From: Sweltsa coloradensis | Taxonomy: Eukaryota; Arthropoda; Insecta; Plecoptera; Chloroperlidae | Reading direction: 5' to 3' | Assembly: GCA_024449915.1 (NCBI GenBank) | Contig: JAMZAV010000094.1 | Span: 248,001 to 312,000, forward strand | DNA length: 64,000 bases | Part shown: positions 10,541 through 22,248 of the stretch, in pieces | Layout of the letters: every line of letters begins with the position of its first letter | Numbering within the stretch: the stretch's first letter is position 1 | Translations under genes and position numbers: made by a program | Notes under the pieces: model-generated | The model's database searches: none | Seen by the model: only the letters and a program-made list of their open reading frames with translations | What the model was told of the DNA's origin: nothing

Positions 10541-12320
10541 CCATTTTCACGGGTCTCTACAGTAATGAGTTCCTATAATTAATTTTCAATAATAATCTTC
10601 ATTGCAATTCTTGTACATTACAAAAGGCAATATTCATTTAACAGATATCGATGGAGATGGAATCACATCCCTAAAAAAGGATCTTCTGTATAACCTTATA
10701 TTTCATTCATTTCATACTACATATACATTCTACTTATTATACTCTACATGTTGCTTTACATTAATTTCTACTTTGTGTAATTCTACTAAAATTTAATATC
10801 AGGTAGAGACTTGGCCAGTTATTAAAATAATGCATATTATAATACATCATAATCTTGCCTGTCTGCCTTGCTAAATTGTGGAGAGAGACTTAACAGTTCT
10901 AAGATTATATTTTAACATACTCTTCATTAATAGAGTAGGCTTACCTAGTAGGCTTTGTTTGTAAGTGTAATTTAAGCAGGCGGCTGGCTGTATCTATCAA
11001 GATTGTCAGTGTGAGATTTAAGTTGTTGTGGGAATCTGTTGAAGATATGGGAGAATAGGTACCTATGTGGACTTTTGGAATAGATTGAGAGTTTATGGTG
11101 GTCTATAAATATATTGTGTTGCCCTCTTGTGGCAAGTTGGTGGATGGAAGAGTTTGAAGTAAATAAGTTGGGAAATTTTAAGACAAAAAGAATTGCTTCA
11201 GGGCAGGTATCTAAATCAGTATTCACCCCTTTGTTGGTTTGAATTGGTATTGATACTGTCATTAAGTAACAAACAAAAGCTAAATTTCATGTAAGAATTA
11301 GTAGGTATCAAGACCAAGAATGAGAATAATAATTAGAATACCGCTCAGACTTCTTATTTTAAAAAAATGGCTTAAATGTTATGTAGGATCCAGTGTATTT
11401 GCTGCTGTCTAGTTAGTTGTCATGTGAGAATGGTATCATCTGTAACTATGTAACAAATATAACTGTTCTGAGTGTACTCGTCTATAACTATTGAGATGAA
11501 AGCAGAATAAACGTGATGTCTGTAGTATGCACAACCACTAGCACTAACACATAGCCCAACTCTCGAAAAATAAGAAGGTAATCAACTTGCCAGGTTCAAA
11601 TTTCACTCGCCACGAGGTTGGTGAGGTAGCCTGGGGCAAGGCCCCAGTTGGCGGAGACTATATCGCCGTAGGCGCGATTTGTAGAAAAATTAAAAGTGAC
11701 CTTGTAACATGCCCAAAACACGTTTTCAGGCGAATTTCAATCATGAATAAGGGTTAATTTAAATGGCTAGTCTCGCAAAGCAAGTCAATGTAGAACACAG
11801 CCTATCATTAACACGTTTTTCTCCCAAGCTCACTGATTTTGGGTCGAGATGTTTACTATGTCATATTTATTTCAGGTACTTGCTTGCCATACCTGCCTCT
11901 ATTCTCAAAGATGTTAACACAAACCTTCCTTTTGTTTGCAAGCGACAAGTGCCCGACTGTCCGCCAGTATGTCGTAAAAATTGGGCCGAGTTTTGACCTG
12001 CTCTCATTGTAGTTGGCAAGGTTTGAAGGATTGGTTTTTGGGGCAGTGGGGGGGGGGGTACTACTGTTTGTGCCGACAACTTAATTTTGTCATAAGTACT
12101 ACCGATGCTTGATATAAAGTAAAAATAAAAACATTGTTATAGTGTGGATTTACATTCACAGATTTACCAGTGGTATTGAGACAATGGATTGGATTTGACA
12201 ACTCGCCAGGAGACTTTTATAACTCCCTAGTGGTGAGCTGGCGAGTGGGTTTTGTCGAGGGTTGACACCCCTCACCTCTATGTGGGATAACCTAGATGTA
12301 TTGTATGTATAGTTACTTAT
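10541..12320. other. Intergenic, nothing assigned
   Basis: AT-rich DNA with no recognisable gene, tRNA or full-length repeat. Short open frames at 10602-10796, 10972-11262 and 11763-11996 have no domain signal. A G-run lies at about 12050-12058. Confidence 0.5.
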
Positions 12321-12517
12321 TGCCAAGCCCAATTGGCATAGCATAAGCATAGCGCAACGCAAACACAACACAAGAATTAAAATATAACCAATTCTTGTGC
12401 TGCGCCTTACGCTATGCTTACGCTAATTGTGTGTACGAGCAGCTAGTTGCATTTGTTTATATTTCCTATGCTAGCTTGCGTTGCGCTATGCTTATGCTAT
12501 GCCAATTGGGCTTGGCA
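12321..12517. mobile_element. 197-bp MITE with 42-bp terminal inverted repeats
   Basis: The left end TGCCAAGCCCAATTGGCATA is matched by the complementary TATGCCAATTGGGCTTGGCA at 12498-12517. The match extends about 42 bp inward (through GCATAGCGCAACGCAA) without mismatch. The remaining 113 bp holds a smaller inverted pair around CAAGAATT/AATTCTTG. No target duplication is obvious, so the superfamily is not assigned. Near-perfect arms imply recent insertion or conversion. Confidence 0.75.
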
Positions 12518-13498
12518 CTTTAACACTGTGTATTAATCCTCCATGTGTTTGTTGGTCTCTTTGTGGGTGAACTTACAGTAGCAAAGATGTCTGGATTATT
12601 TCAATATGTGTGCAATGAGCTAGGTTAACATTAGAAACGTACCGGTAGCCTAGAATCATACAATATAATATGCTCTTCTACGCATGCAACACATTTACGT
12701 GCAACAGAATGGGAAGTTGTGCATAGCTGTGAGTATTCCCGCTTACATTCTGGTACTAGTTTAAAATGAAGAAAATGTCATACTGTTACTATGTACAAAC
12801 TGTTAAGCCTTACGGTATATGCAGTACTGGCACTGCTATAACCATTATTTAATTTTTTAGTTATTTAAGTGGTGACACTAATATGTAAGTTGCATAAATA
12901 TGGCATTTGATTGAGAGAGACTAAACCCCATCCACTATTTGCTGCTTTGTACCAGTAATCAATGGTATTTTGACTTGAAAACCTGGTTCTAAGACTGTAT
13001 ATCTGGGACTATTTAATGAAACAGTTTTAACAATTGTGTCCTATCCCAGCTGCCTAATTGGCGGAACCACACAAATCAATTCTCTGGTTGACTGCACATT
13101 TATTGGCATTGTACATAATACATATGATTATGAAACACAACTTTTTTTGTAAGACTTTGAATTTCAAAGCTATTCCTGTTACAGTATTTGTTTGGATGTA
13201 GGAATTTCTAATGCTTATGTCCTGGCTGACTAAATGAACGGAGCATTACATCCAGCTTGAGTATACCGTACCACTATGACGTGGTAGATTTAGTCTTTTT
13301 ACTCATTGTACCGTTACTGTTCAGTACAAGGCTGCAGTATGTGGCACACAATGTTATCAATCTCACTAGTCGGCACTCCTGTTAACCTAGGAGCCACAAA
13401 CACTGTACAAACCACACACTGTACTGGTATTTAGTTGTCATTTCAACTTTGTGACCCATCCTTATTTTTCCCTCACTGTTTTATTCATTGTTTCAGTG
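12518..13498. other. Intergenic, nothing assigned
   Basis: AT-rich DNA without recognisable genes or repeat partners in the window. Confidence 0.5.
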
Positions 13499-14720
13499 CT
13501 CTGGATCTTTGCCTTGGGTTGAAGAACATGAGAGTATTTTGTCACTTCTTTAACACAAAGTTGTTTGCCAAGTCTGGCCAATTACATATAGTTGTTTGTA
13601 AATTTGTGCGCTACTATAGTACAATGATATAGTAATGACAAAGGTGATGATGTTATTTGATGCAGTAATATTAGTGGATCTTTGCCTTGGGTTGAAGAAC
13701 ATGAGAGTATTTTGTCACTGCTTTAACACAAAGTTGTTTGCCAAGTCTGGCCAATGCTTTAATGTAGTTATTTGTAAATGTGTGTGCAACTATAGACGGA
13801 TCAATGTTTTGTTCAAGCCATTGATTTCAAGGGATTGATTCAAGTCCCATTGAAGGAAACATTTACACGGTTCAATGTATTGAAAGGTAGTCACAGCTGT
13901 TTAAATATGTCCTAGCCACCCGTGATACGTATCTAGAAGGTTGTGCTTAAAGAAACTTTGGAGCGCCAATGTCAATCCATGTGTCAATCAACAATACGAA
14001 GAAGTCTCGACTTTCTTTACTTTACACTGTGGGAGATGCGAGTTCGAATGATCAGTAATTATCCTTTACGCTTCTGTCTTCTGTGATAAGATTTGCTTTG
14101 GAAAAGTGGAAAACACAACAACCAAACTTAACCTAATCTAAAAACCGATGTGAAATGTAAACAATGCCCAGCCGTATCTTCATTTTTGCAGTACTGACAA
14201 TGATTGGGCCAGTGACGTCATTACGAAGTGACTCCTGATTGGCCGGTTTCATCAAACCTTTGACGAAAAATAGGACAGGGTCTAAACTGAATGGGTTGAA
14301 TCAAACCCTTTGATCAAGGCCTTGGACAAATTCATTTGACCGTCGAAACGGTACTATTGAAGGAAAAATCATTGAATCAAACCCTTGAATTCAATGGCTT
14401 GAACGAAACATTGAACCTTCTAAATACAGCTTTAGAATTAATTTACCCAACCAGAGTTGTTTTAGATTAATGACAAAGGTGATGTTATTTGATGCAGTAA
14501 TATTAGTGGATCTTTGCCTTGGGTTGAAAAACATGAGAGTATTTTGTCACTTCTTTAACACAAAGTTTGCCAAGTCTGGCCAATACTTTATAAATATATA
14601 GGTAGTTATTTGTAAATGTGTGCACTACTATAGTACTAGCTACTTAGAATTTATTTACCCAACCAGAGTTGGTTTACATTAATGAAAAAGGTGATGTTGT
14701 TTGATGCAGTAATATTAGTT
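13499..14720 (+). repeat. Interrupted tandem repeat, unit about 200 bp
   Basis: Three copies of a segment starting GGATCTTTGCCTTGGGTTGA and containing AACATGAGAGTATTTTGTCA and CCAAGTCTGGCCAAT lie at about 13502-13622, 13677-13795 and 14509-14632. The linking piece GGTGATG..TTTGATGCAGTAATATTAG recurs at about 13642, 14477 and 14689. ACCCAACCAGAGTTG recurs at about 14445 and 14655. The array is split between copies two and three by the MITE at 13798-14417. Short open frames here (13435-13632, 13635-13838) follow the repeat and look non-coding. Confidence 0.75.
13798..14417. mobile_element. 620-bp MITE inserted in a tandem repeat
   Basis: The terminal inverted repeats are about 46 bp. The left end reads GGATCAATGTTTTGTTCAAG, and the complement of the right end reads GGTTCAATGTTTCGTTCAAG; both continue with CCATTGA.TTCAAGGG.TTGATTCAA. 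There is no coding content. Inside are a CRE-like TGACGTCA (about 14213) and CCAAT-type motifs. It interrupts the repeat copy just after an ACTATAG that the intact third copy carries as CTACTATAG, which shows it is younger than the array. Confidence 0.7.
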
Positions 14721-15687
14721 ATGGTAATGATTATTGTATGTGTCTAGGTATATAATTATTCAAATTTAAATGATGATTCTGCAGTCCTAGGCTGATTTCA
14801 TGTTTATAGCTAATTTTTTAAGACTTATTTGTTTATTCTGTTCATTGCAAGGAGTTAAAATAGAGTAGAATAATTGAAATATGATTTCAATAGACAATTC
14901 AGAGGAAAATTATGATTGTTGATTGTCTAACTATTATAAAACATGATATTTTTTGTATGTTGGTTAATGAGTTACATTGTATTTTATCAAATTTGGTAAC
15001 CATAAAATGCATTCATGATTTTTCTGTTAAATTTATTTATTTTTTAGAGAGTGGCTTCATTTAATTTTAAGTTAATTTCCTGCAATTTAAAGTCCTCAAG
15101 AATAGAATCTGCTAGAGCATTTGTGTTTAAACTATCTATATAAAAAATATATATAGGCCTATTATTGATTGCTTGTATTTCATATTTGTTCAAATTTCCT
15201 ACATAAATGATTTGTGTTACACCCAAGATAGTGTTATTTGTGCTTTTACCAACTTCATTTTCCTTGCCACTGTAAACATTGTGCCTGTATTGCATGAGCG
15301 GAAGAAAATTGCCGCATTTCTACTTTCACACCCTTTATCCCTTGATTTACTTTTCACCCTGCATCTCCTACCTAGACAATATCTAGCAATGTTACTGAGA
15401 ATAATATTTCATAAAGTAAATTTTGTAACTGTGAAAATTGTTATTTATTTCTATAATCTGACACTAACCTTCACCCTGAATTCGACTAAGGCACTAAAGG
15501 GCACCTCTATAGTAGATTCCATTATTATTGAAAACTGGACAAATCTTATTTATTATTGTTTTCTGTAATCAATACACGATTAAGGCAAAAATCACAGAAT
15601 GAGACGGGAAACCAGGCCTTTATGACCCATGTCATCCTGTCGCATCCTTGAAACCCTTTTTAGGTCAGTGGTATAGGCTACACATTT
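14721..15687. other. Intergenic AT-rich DNA
   Basis: No gene is supported. A 131-residue open frame at 15173-15568 is rich in Ile, Phe and Leu, as random AT-rich frames are. It has no recognisable domain. Confidence 0.5.
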
Positions 15688-15915
15688 ACTAGGAAAACGC
15701 CAAGTCGTTAGACGAGTGAGCGAGTCATGTGTTGAGTAGGCCTACTCGGTAACATTTCATTTCCTCCCCCTACCCAAGGCTGGATTGCATTCCTCCCTAG
15801 CCTATCATTGGCTAGAGTTGCACACTATGACCTTACAGTTGACGCGCCCTTATAGACTTAAATGCAAATGTTACCGGGTACTCAACACATGACTCGCTCA
15901 CTCGTCTTTCCTATA
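15688..15915. mobile_element. Family b MITE, copy 1
   Basis: Begins ACTAGGAAAACGCCAAGTCG, then TTAGACGAGTGAGCGAGTCA. The right arm carries the complement (ACTCAACACATGACTCGCTC, then ACTCGTCTTTCCTATAG). Arms are about 65 and 45 bp. The central part includes GGCTAGAGTTGCACACTATGA, which is related to the arms of the element at 26396-27455. No open frame of note. Confidence 0.65.
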
Positions 15916-16307
15916 GTCTATAGACGGCTAATAAGGCGCGTTTACACCCGGAATGTGGAAGACCCAAGTTCAAACAACGGTCGGGATAGTTTTTATTCCT
16001 GGATTATTTTATTATTTCTCGAAAATTAAAGAACATGTTTTGAAATGCTTATACAGTAGGTACTATGGAAAACATAGCCAGTACGAAATAGGAGTAAAGA
16101 TTCCAAGGTTTCTCCGAGTGGAATTTTGGGTAACCTTGGTCACCGCCTGACATTAAAAAATGATTTGATAATATTTTTATTTTCATGAACAAAAGCATTG
16201 TTGTTAAACTGAATCCTACACATTTGTAGCCTACTTTTCAATTTATTGTTTCTTGTAGGTTTAATTCAAAATTGATATTGCTCATTTTGTTTGCAGTTCT
16301 AAGTACA

Positions 16308-16455
16308 GTGGTCACGGATGTCCGTTTGAAATTTTAGTTCAATCTGTTCGGACGTATGGCATCGAACAGACCTACAGACATTCTCACAGTGAGTGCCGTT
16401 CCGCTAGACCTGCGTTGTTAGACTTCGTTTGCTGCGCTCACTTGTCTAACCACCA
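16308..16455 (+). mobile_element. Inner-end fragment related to family b
   Basis: Contains GTCACGGATGTCCGTTTGAA, then AAATTTTAGTTCAATCTG, CAGACCTACAGACATTCTC, and finally GACTTCGTTTGCTGCGCTC followed by ACTTGTCTAACCAC. The closing CGCTCAC.TGTCTAAC is the complement of the GTTAGACGAGTGAGCG of family b, so this is probably the inner end of a longer family b element that starts at 15688. A similar block lies at 36986-37045. Confidence 0.5.
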
Positions 16456-16555
16456 CATTTAAAAATATACACAATTAAATCTGCCAGTTTATCATACTTT
16501 TATCCTGGGTAAAAAGATGCTTTGTTTTGTTCGGAATTGGTACAATTTTTCCTTA

Positions 16556-16612
16556 ACTAGGCAGCTCCGTGAATGCTTTTTCCAGTCGCGTTGATGGATG
16601 AGCTTTTTTGGT
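16556..16612 (+). repeat. Family a outer-end fragment (variant terminus)
   Basis: ACTAGGCAGCTCCGTGAATG followed by CTTTTTCCAGTCGCG and TTGATGGATGAGC. It matches the first 55 bp of the variant copy at 35126. The remaining body is absent or unrecognisable, so the open frame that starts inside it (16573-16899) is not a gene. Confidence 0.6.
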
Positions 16613-17120
16613 TGAATATTTCTGTCCAATTATTACTAATCTTAAATTTTTTGTTTGCGTGCGATTCTGAAAGTACCTCTGAGCGGTTGAACAAATGTGG
16701 TCTGCCATCAATGAAAAATTATTGTAAGCAAACGAATGTTAAATTTTTAAGCAACTTAATTACCGAACAGACCTTGATCCATTCAAAAGAATATCAATTC
16801 AGTACAGACAATTTAACAACCCTCCCCGTGCTAGAACATCTATCTATCAAAATCACTTTTATAACTGTGCCATTACTTTATGGAATACTATTCTTCTAGA
16901 AATCAAAGATGCTACAAATTTCAAGAATGGAATAATATAATATTTTAGTTAAATTGTCACTTTAAATGTATACTATATTAGGCCTACCATATTTTGATAC
17001 TACAACATTTTGTTAATTTATCGTCCATTTTTATCCTTTGATTACAAATAACATTAAGTTATTTTTATTTAGTTTAAATGAAGGGAATCCGGCATAAATT
17101 GCTATGGGGCTATGCCCTCT

Positions 17121-18506
17121 AATCCTGTCAAATAAGAATTTTTGGAGGAAAAAATTGCGATGTCGCTGAATTTTTGCAGAGACCTTCTTTAAAGGATACT
17201 TATCAACATACTAAAACTCCCCTACAATCGGACTGGAGCTTCGGCCGCCATATTGGAAAATGGCGGCCAAAAAGTGTTTGTTATCGAATATTTCCAAATT
17301 TGTTTGAGATAGGCAAAATATTTCGATGGCAAAAATATTCCCCATTTAATTCCCTACAAAACAGGTGTCTTCTATAGTTTTGGTAGGGGCAAAGGTTACG
17401 TCACAAAATCGTGGTTTATATGTTGCTTATTGGAGTACCAGCTAATTTCCAAATTTTCACGCCCAGCATCAAACAATGCCCGGTAAATCCGTAAAAATTC
17501 GATTTAAATACAAAAGGACTTTTGTACGGGGTTCATGAAAGCTTCCATTAGTATTTTAAAAAATCAGTTCGGCGAAATCGGATTTTGCATTTACCCGGAA
17601 TTTGGGTTTTTCCATTGTTGGCATTTCCTTAAAAATGCCATATTTTACTGACCATTATTAAGCACTAAATAGCATTGGAGGAAAAATTATTTCTACGCAC
17701 ATTGAAATGACTTAAATAATGATCCGATTACAACCAAAGTTTAAATCCAATATGGCTGCTAATTCCTAATATTCACAATATGAATACTGTTTTCGTGCTG
17801 TTTTTACACTCTTTTTGTTACATAATTCACTTTGATGTTGTAAATATTAGGAATTAGCAGCCATATTGGATTTAAACTTTGGTTGTAATCGGATCATTAT
17901 TTGAGTCATTTCAATGTGCGTAGGAAGAATTTTTCCTCCAATGCTATTTAGTGCTTAATAATGGACAGTCAAAAAGGGCATTTTTTTAGGAAATGCCAAC
18001 AATGGAAAAACCTAAATTCCGGGTAAATCCAAAATCCGATTTCGCAGAACTGATTTTTTAAAATACTAATGGAAGCTTTCATGAACCCCGTACAAAAGTC
18101 CTTTTGTATTTAAATCGATTTCTTACGGATTTACCGGGCATTGTTTGATGCTGGGCGTGAAAATTTGGAAATTAGCTGGTACTCCAATGAGCAACCTATA
18201 ATCCACGATTTTGTGACGTTACCTTTGCCCCTACCAAAACTATAGAAGAAACCTGTTTTGTAAAGAATTAAATGGGGAATATTTTTGCTATTGAGATATT
18301 TTGTCTATCTCAAACCAATTTGGAGATATTCGATAACAAACACCTTTTGGCCGCCATTTTCCAGTATGGCGACCGAAGCTCCAGTCCGATTGTAGGGGAG
18401 TTTTAGTATGTTGATTAGTATTATATAAGGAAGGTCTCTGCAAAAATTCAGCGACATCGCAATTTTTTCCTCCAAACGTCAATATACGATCGTATTTGAC
18501 AGGATT
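17121..18506. mobile_element. 1.39-kb palindromic foldback element
   Basis: The two arms of about 650 bp are near-identical inverted copies. The left begins AATCCTGTCAAATA and the right ends TATTTGACAGGATT. The unpaired centre is only about 65 bp (about 17772-17837). Each arm contains GGCCGCCAT and ATGGCGGCC-type motifs (17241-17276 and 18348-18376). There is no transposase. CTC or CTCT flanks both sides and may be the target duplication. Open frames at 17174-17377 and 18288-18482 are equivalent positions in the two arms, not genes. Confidence 0.8.
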
Positions 18507-18733
18507 ACTCTCTGATTCTCTGAAACATGTTAAGTGTTACATTGTATCTTGATTTGTTGAAATAAATGATAATACTAATAATAATCTCATTATACTTTTC
18601 AAGTTTCATTGCAAAATTATTTTACTTTTATAAGTAGTACATACAAAGGCAGCAGAATCGTTGCAGGTACTGTTCCAATAAATTCAGATCTAGAATGCAC
18701 CAACAATCCATTCCAGATGTTATGAAGTTAAAC

Positions 18734-18920
18734 GTTCCGGTAGCTTAGGGGTAAAGCACTCGACCGGCAATCGGGAGACAGGGGTTCGATACCCCGCTGG
18801 GATGGATGTTGTAATTTCTGGCTTGATTTCTATAAATTAGTATAAACGAGGCACACAATAAATTTAAAGTTGTTCTGAATCAGCCTTGTTGATTCTGGCG
18901 TTGATCCGCGGGTGTTAGCA
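18734..18920 (+). mobile_element. tRNA-derived SINE
   Basis: The head (18734-18803) folds as a tRNA. GTTCCGG pairs with CTGGGAT (wobbles included), the D arm has the A-box TAGCTTAGGGG, the anticodon stem is CTCGA/TCGGG with loop CCGGCAA (GGC, alanine-like), and the T arm has the B-box GGTTCGATACC. The loop has C instead of the universal U33 and the T stem has a mismatch, so it is not a working tRNA gene. After a linker comes a core of about 70 bp (18844-18916; CGAGGCACA, GTTGTTC.GAATCA, CTTGTTGATTCTGGC, TCCGCGGGTG) that recurs without its head at 38667-38742. A head plus a conserved core defines a SINE, transcribed by RNA polymerase III and moved by a partner LINE. Confidence 0.7.
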
Positions 18921-19070
18921 CTGTCCGTCCAATGTCCATGGGCGCCGGGAAATCCAGGGAGGCACTTGCCCCCCCCCCCTGGATTTCAGGAAAAAATAAA
19001 TTTTAACCGGCGATATGCGTTATTACAATGTAACTTATTTGTGAAACCGAAATTCAATTTGAAAATTAAT

Positions 19071-20532
19071 TGAGCGAGCGTCTCCACTTGACTCTTATGG
19101 CTCGAATGTCTGTTTTTTTCCTGTTACTGCTTCGGTACAGGTCGCACCGTTTCTCTGATCGACCTGAAATTTTGCACACATGTACATACCACCTAGGCGG
19201 GTTGCTGTATAGTTTTTGAACAAAATCCGATCGTTGGTTATAAACTAGGAAAACGCTCAGTTGGACGCGTTGTTGAGCGAGCACCGGTACGTGCAACACG
19301 ACCCGAGCACAACATTCCCATAATGGTACATACCAATAAGTCTTTAAGGTCTTGACCGATTTACCTGAAAATTTGTAAAATAGGAGAGAATGGATAAAAT
19401 CCACCGCCATCTAGAGGACCTTGACATCATTTCTTTGGGAAAACTATTTTAACTCTTGATTACTTCTAGGTGAGTAATTCTTGTGCGACTTTTCGTTGCC
19501 ATGGTAACGTTACTTTTGTTAAAATGTAATTTCTATCTACACTACTTATCGGATCAAAATAAAATTAACATATTTGTGACCGGACGGACATTCTAAATGA
19601 TTTGGCTACCTCAGATTTTGTCGCCGTTTAGTTTAAAAAAAAAACTTTAGATTAACTTTAATGTAACTTTATAACTTTTGAACGATTTTGCCACAAAACT
19701 AATGGCATTCAATCGGGAACGAAACTTGCGGATGGTCAAAATTTCAACTCGATCCGAGCCTCCGTTCGACCGCTATCATGAGCCAAAAAAGCTGAGCGAC
19801 TTTCCGTTGCCATGGTAACGGGACTTTGTTATAATGTAATTTCCGACTACACTACTTATCGGATCAAAATAAAAATAACATATTCGTGATCGGACGGACA
19901 TTCTAAATGATTTGGCCAACTCAGATTTTGTCGCCGTTTAGTTTGAAAAAAAAACTTTCGATTAACTTTAATGTAACTTTTTAACTTTTTGAACGATTTT
20001 GCCACAAAACTATACAGCAACCCGCCTAGGTGGTATGTACATGTGTGCAAAATTTCAGGTCGATCAGAGAAACGGTGCGACCTGTATCGAAGCAGTAACA
20101 GAAAAAAAAAAAAAACAGACATTCGAGCCATAAGAGTCAAGTGGAGACGCTCGCTTCGCTCGCTCAAAAATAAAAAATAAAATAAAAATGTTCCGATCGT
20201 TATGAAATTTTGCAGGGTCAATAAGTACAACATTCTCTCCTATTTTCCAAATTTTCAGCTAAATCGGTCAAGACCTTAAAGACTTATTGGTAATCATATT
20301 TCGAAAAATGATGTTAAAAAATGAAGGAGGCAGTGAAGATACAAAGATACACTTTAGAAGGCATGACGTGAATTAGTACAATGCAAAGATGTTGGAATAG
20401 TATATAGTGTACAATGTCAATATCCAGTTAGGCCTACACTGTGTGGTGGGTCTTATGGGAATGTCGTACTCGGGTCATGTTGCACGTACCGGTGCTCGCT
20501 CAACAACGCGTCCAACTGAGCGTTTTCCTAGT
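19071..20532. mobile_element. Family c foldback: forward copy nested in a reverse copy
   Basis: Two inverted pairs interleave. TGAGCGAGCG.CTCCACTTGACTC at 19071-19225 pairs with 20006-20166. ACTAGGAAAACGCTCAGTTG at 19244-19390 pairs with 20225-20532, which ends CCTAGT. The simplest reading is one full arm-type element, 19244-20166 (ACTAGG outer end to GCTCGCTTCGCTCGCTC inner end), inserted into a reverse-oriented relative split into 19071-19243 and 20167-20532. The forward copy has an internal direct duplication (about 19490-19700 and 19797-20008, with CGTTGCCATGGTAACG). No transposase is encoded; open frames in the arms are mirror images of each other. Confidence 0.65.
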
Positions 20533-21477
20533 ATTAATAATATTAATATATTGAATGATCTGATCGGGAGCGGAGTGTTCCTAGTTTTTTCTCTATCAAT
20601 TGGGGACATTTAGTTCTATCATACAGACTAGTGACAAAGTCAGAAGTCACTGGCAGTGTCTGTGTAGATCACGTGTAGGTAGCTATTACTTTGCGAGTGG
20701 AATCTGGTCTACATCGTAATGCTGTAAATAACACAAGGTAAGTCAATTAAAACGGTATAAACTTTTGAAGGAATAGAAAAGAATATTTTTTTCTCCTATC
20801 TCAAAGTAATCTTATCTCACTTGCTATTATACATGTTCCTACCACGAGACGTGCATGGAAGCACGGTGAGTCATTGGCTCATTGCTGCGGGTTAGGGAAA
20901 TTATTGGCTACTTTGACAGTTTGACGAGTGACAACACGTCACGGTCACGGCCACGCAGTTTGAAACATAATATGAATTCATTATTGAACCTATTATTGAT
21001 AGCTATTCTGTGTTATGACAATGCAAATTATTATTAAATGAGATTTTTCAAGGGAAAAAGTTGTCATTATTCCTGAACGTGTCCAAATTGTATTCAATCT
21101 CTTGAGTTTTCAACTCCTCGTTCTAATAGCGAGCATGGACGTATTGTATTATATTTTAAATTGTGGCTACGTTTAATTTTGGACATTGTATTGTTTGTAG
21201 ACTGGTCTGTCTGGTCTAAAATAGGCCCTGATATAAAATAAAAATTTGTGATAAATTATGACTGATTAAAATGATACGTAGGCCTACAGTTGATTAATAA
21301 AAATAACCAGTAACGCATACATTATTCTAGCAGTGCCATATTTTAACGGAACTGCAAGCTAGTTTCAAAGTGCATGGTGCCTAGAGCAACCACCAATTTT
21401 CATCCGAACCTCAACAAACTGGCAAAATAATGTCACCGTTACTTGAAATTTTCTTCTAAGATAAACTTGGTGTAATA
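20533..21477. other. Intergenic, nothing assigned
   Basis: No gene, RNA or repeat partner was recognised. Confidence 0.5.
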
Positions 21478-22228
21478 ACTAGGAAAACGCTGAAGTCCCG
21501 CCGCGTTGATGGATGAGCTTTTTAAAGTTTTTAGTTTGCGTGAGATATCTTTACTTTTGCAAGTGCTTTGTTTTGCTGCCTACGCATTGTAGGTGATTGT
21601 TGTCAAGTTTCTATTGTTACTGGTCAATTGGTATTATTTACCGTAAAAACCTTATATTAAAAACTTTATTTCTATGGATTCTGGCTAACTTTTTTAACTC
21701 TTTCTTTCAAAAGGTACAACATCACCATAACCTTAATGTCCATGTATAATATGAACGTTGTAACCCCACCCGTTTGGTCAGAATTGGTCCAAATGGCACG
21801 AAAATATCGCACAAAAAATCAAAAAACTTATATTAAAAGCTTTATTTCTATGGATTCTGGCTAACTTTTTCAACTTTTTCTTTCAAAATGTACTACATCA
21901 CCATAACCTTAATGTCCATGTATAATATGAACGTTGTAGCCCCACCCGTTTGGTCAGAATTGGCCCAAATGGCACGAAAATATCGCACAAAAAATCGAAA
22001 AAAATCGTAAAAGTACGATATTCATGAGAAATATTTCTTTGATTGTACCCAAAAACAATACAGCTCTAAGTTCAGAGATTTCGAAGGTCCCGTCAAATTT
22101 TCATCAAGATCGGATATGCCGTTTGCCCGGTAAAGAGCGAACAAACAGACAAAAAAAACAAAAAAAAACACCCGAGCTAAATTTTTTTGGGGTCAGTGAA
22201 ATTGAAGTCTTCGCTTCGCTCATCCAAC
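21478..22228 (+). mobile_element. Family a foldback, left arm of an inverted pair
   Basis: Runs from ACTAGGAAAACGCTGAAGTC to GCTTCGCTCATCCAAC. It contains two internal repeat units (about 21640-21820 and 21822-22000) and the inner-end block (AAATTTTCATCAAGATCGG, CCGTTTGCCCGG, AACAAACAGAC, poly(A), TCTTCGCTTCGCTC). Only about 20 bp separates it from the right arm at 22249, so the pair forms a 1.7-kb palindrome. Confidence 0.85.
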
Positions 22229-22248
22229 TAATATTACTCCTCAACTTA

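Noticed and set aside
15173..15568. 131-codon plus-strand frame
   Set aside because: Composition is that of random AT-rich sequence (Ile, Phe, Leu, Asn); no conserved motif was found.
16573..16899. 108-codon plus-strand frame
   Set aside because: It begins within a family a fragment and continues into AT-rich DNA; there is no domain signal.
18734..18803. Functional tRNA-Ala(GGC) gene
   Set aside because: C at the position of universal U33, a T-stem mismatch, a short variable loop, and linkage to a repeated core show a SINE head.
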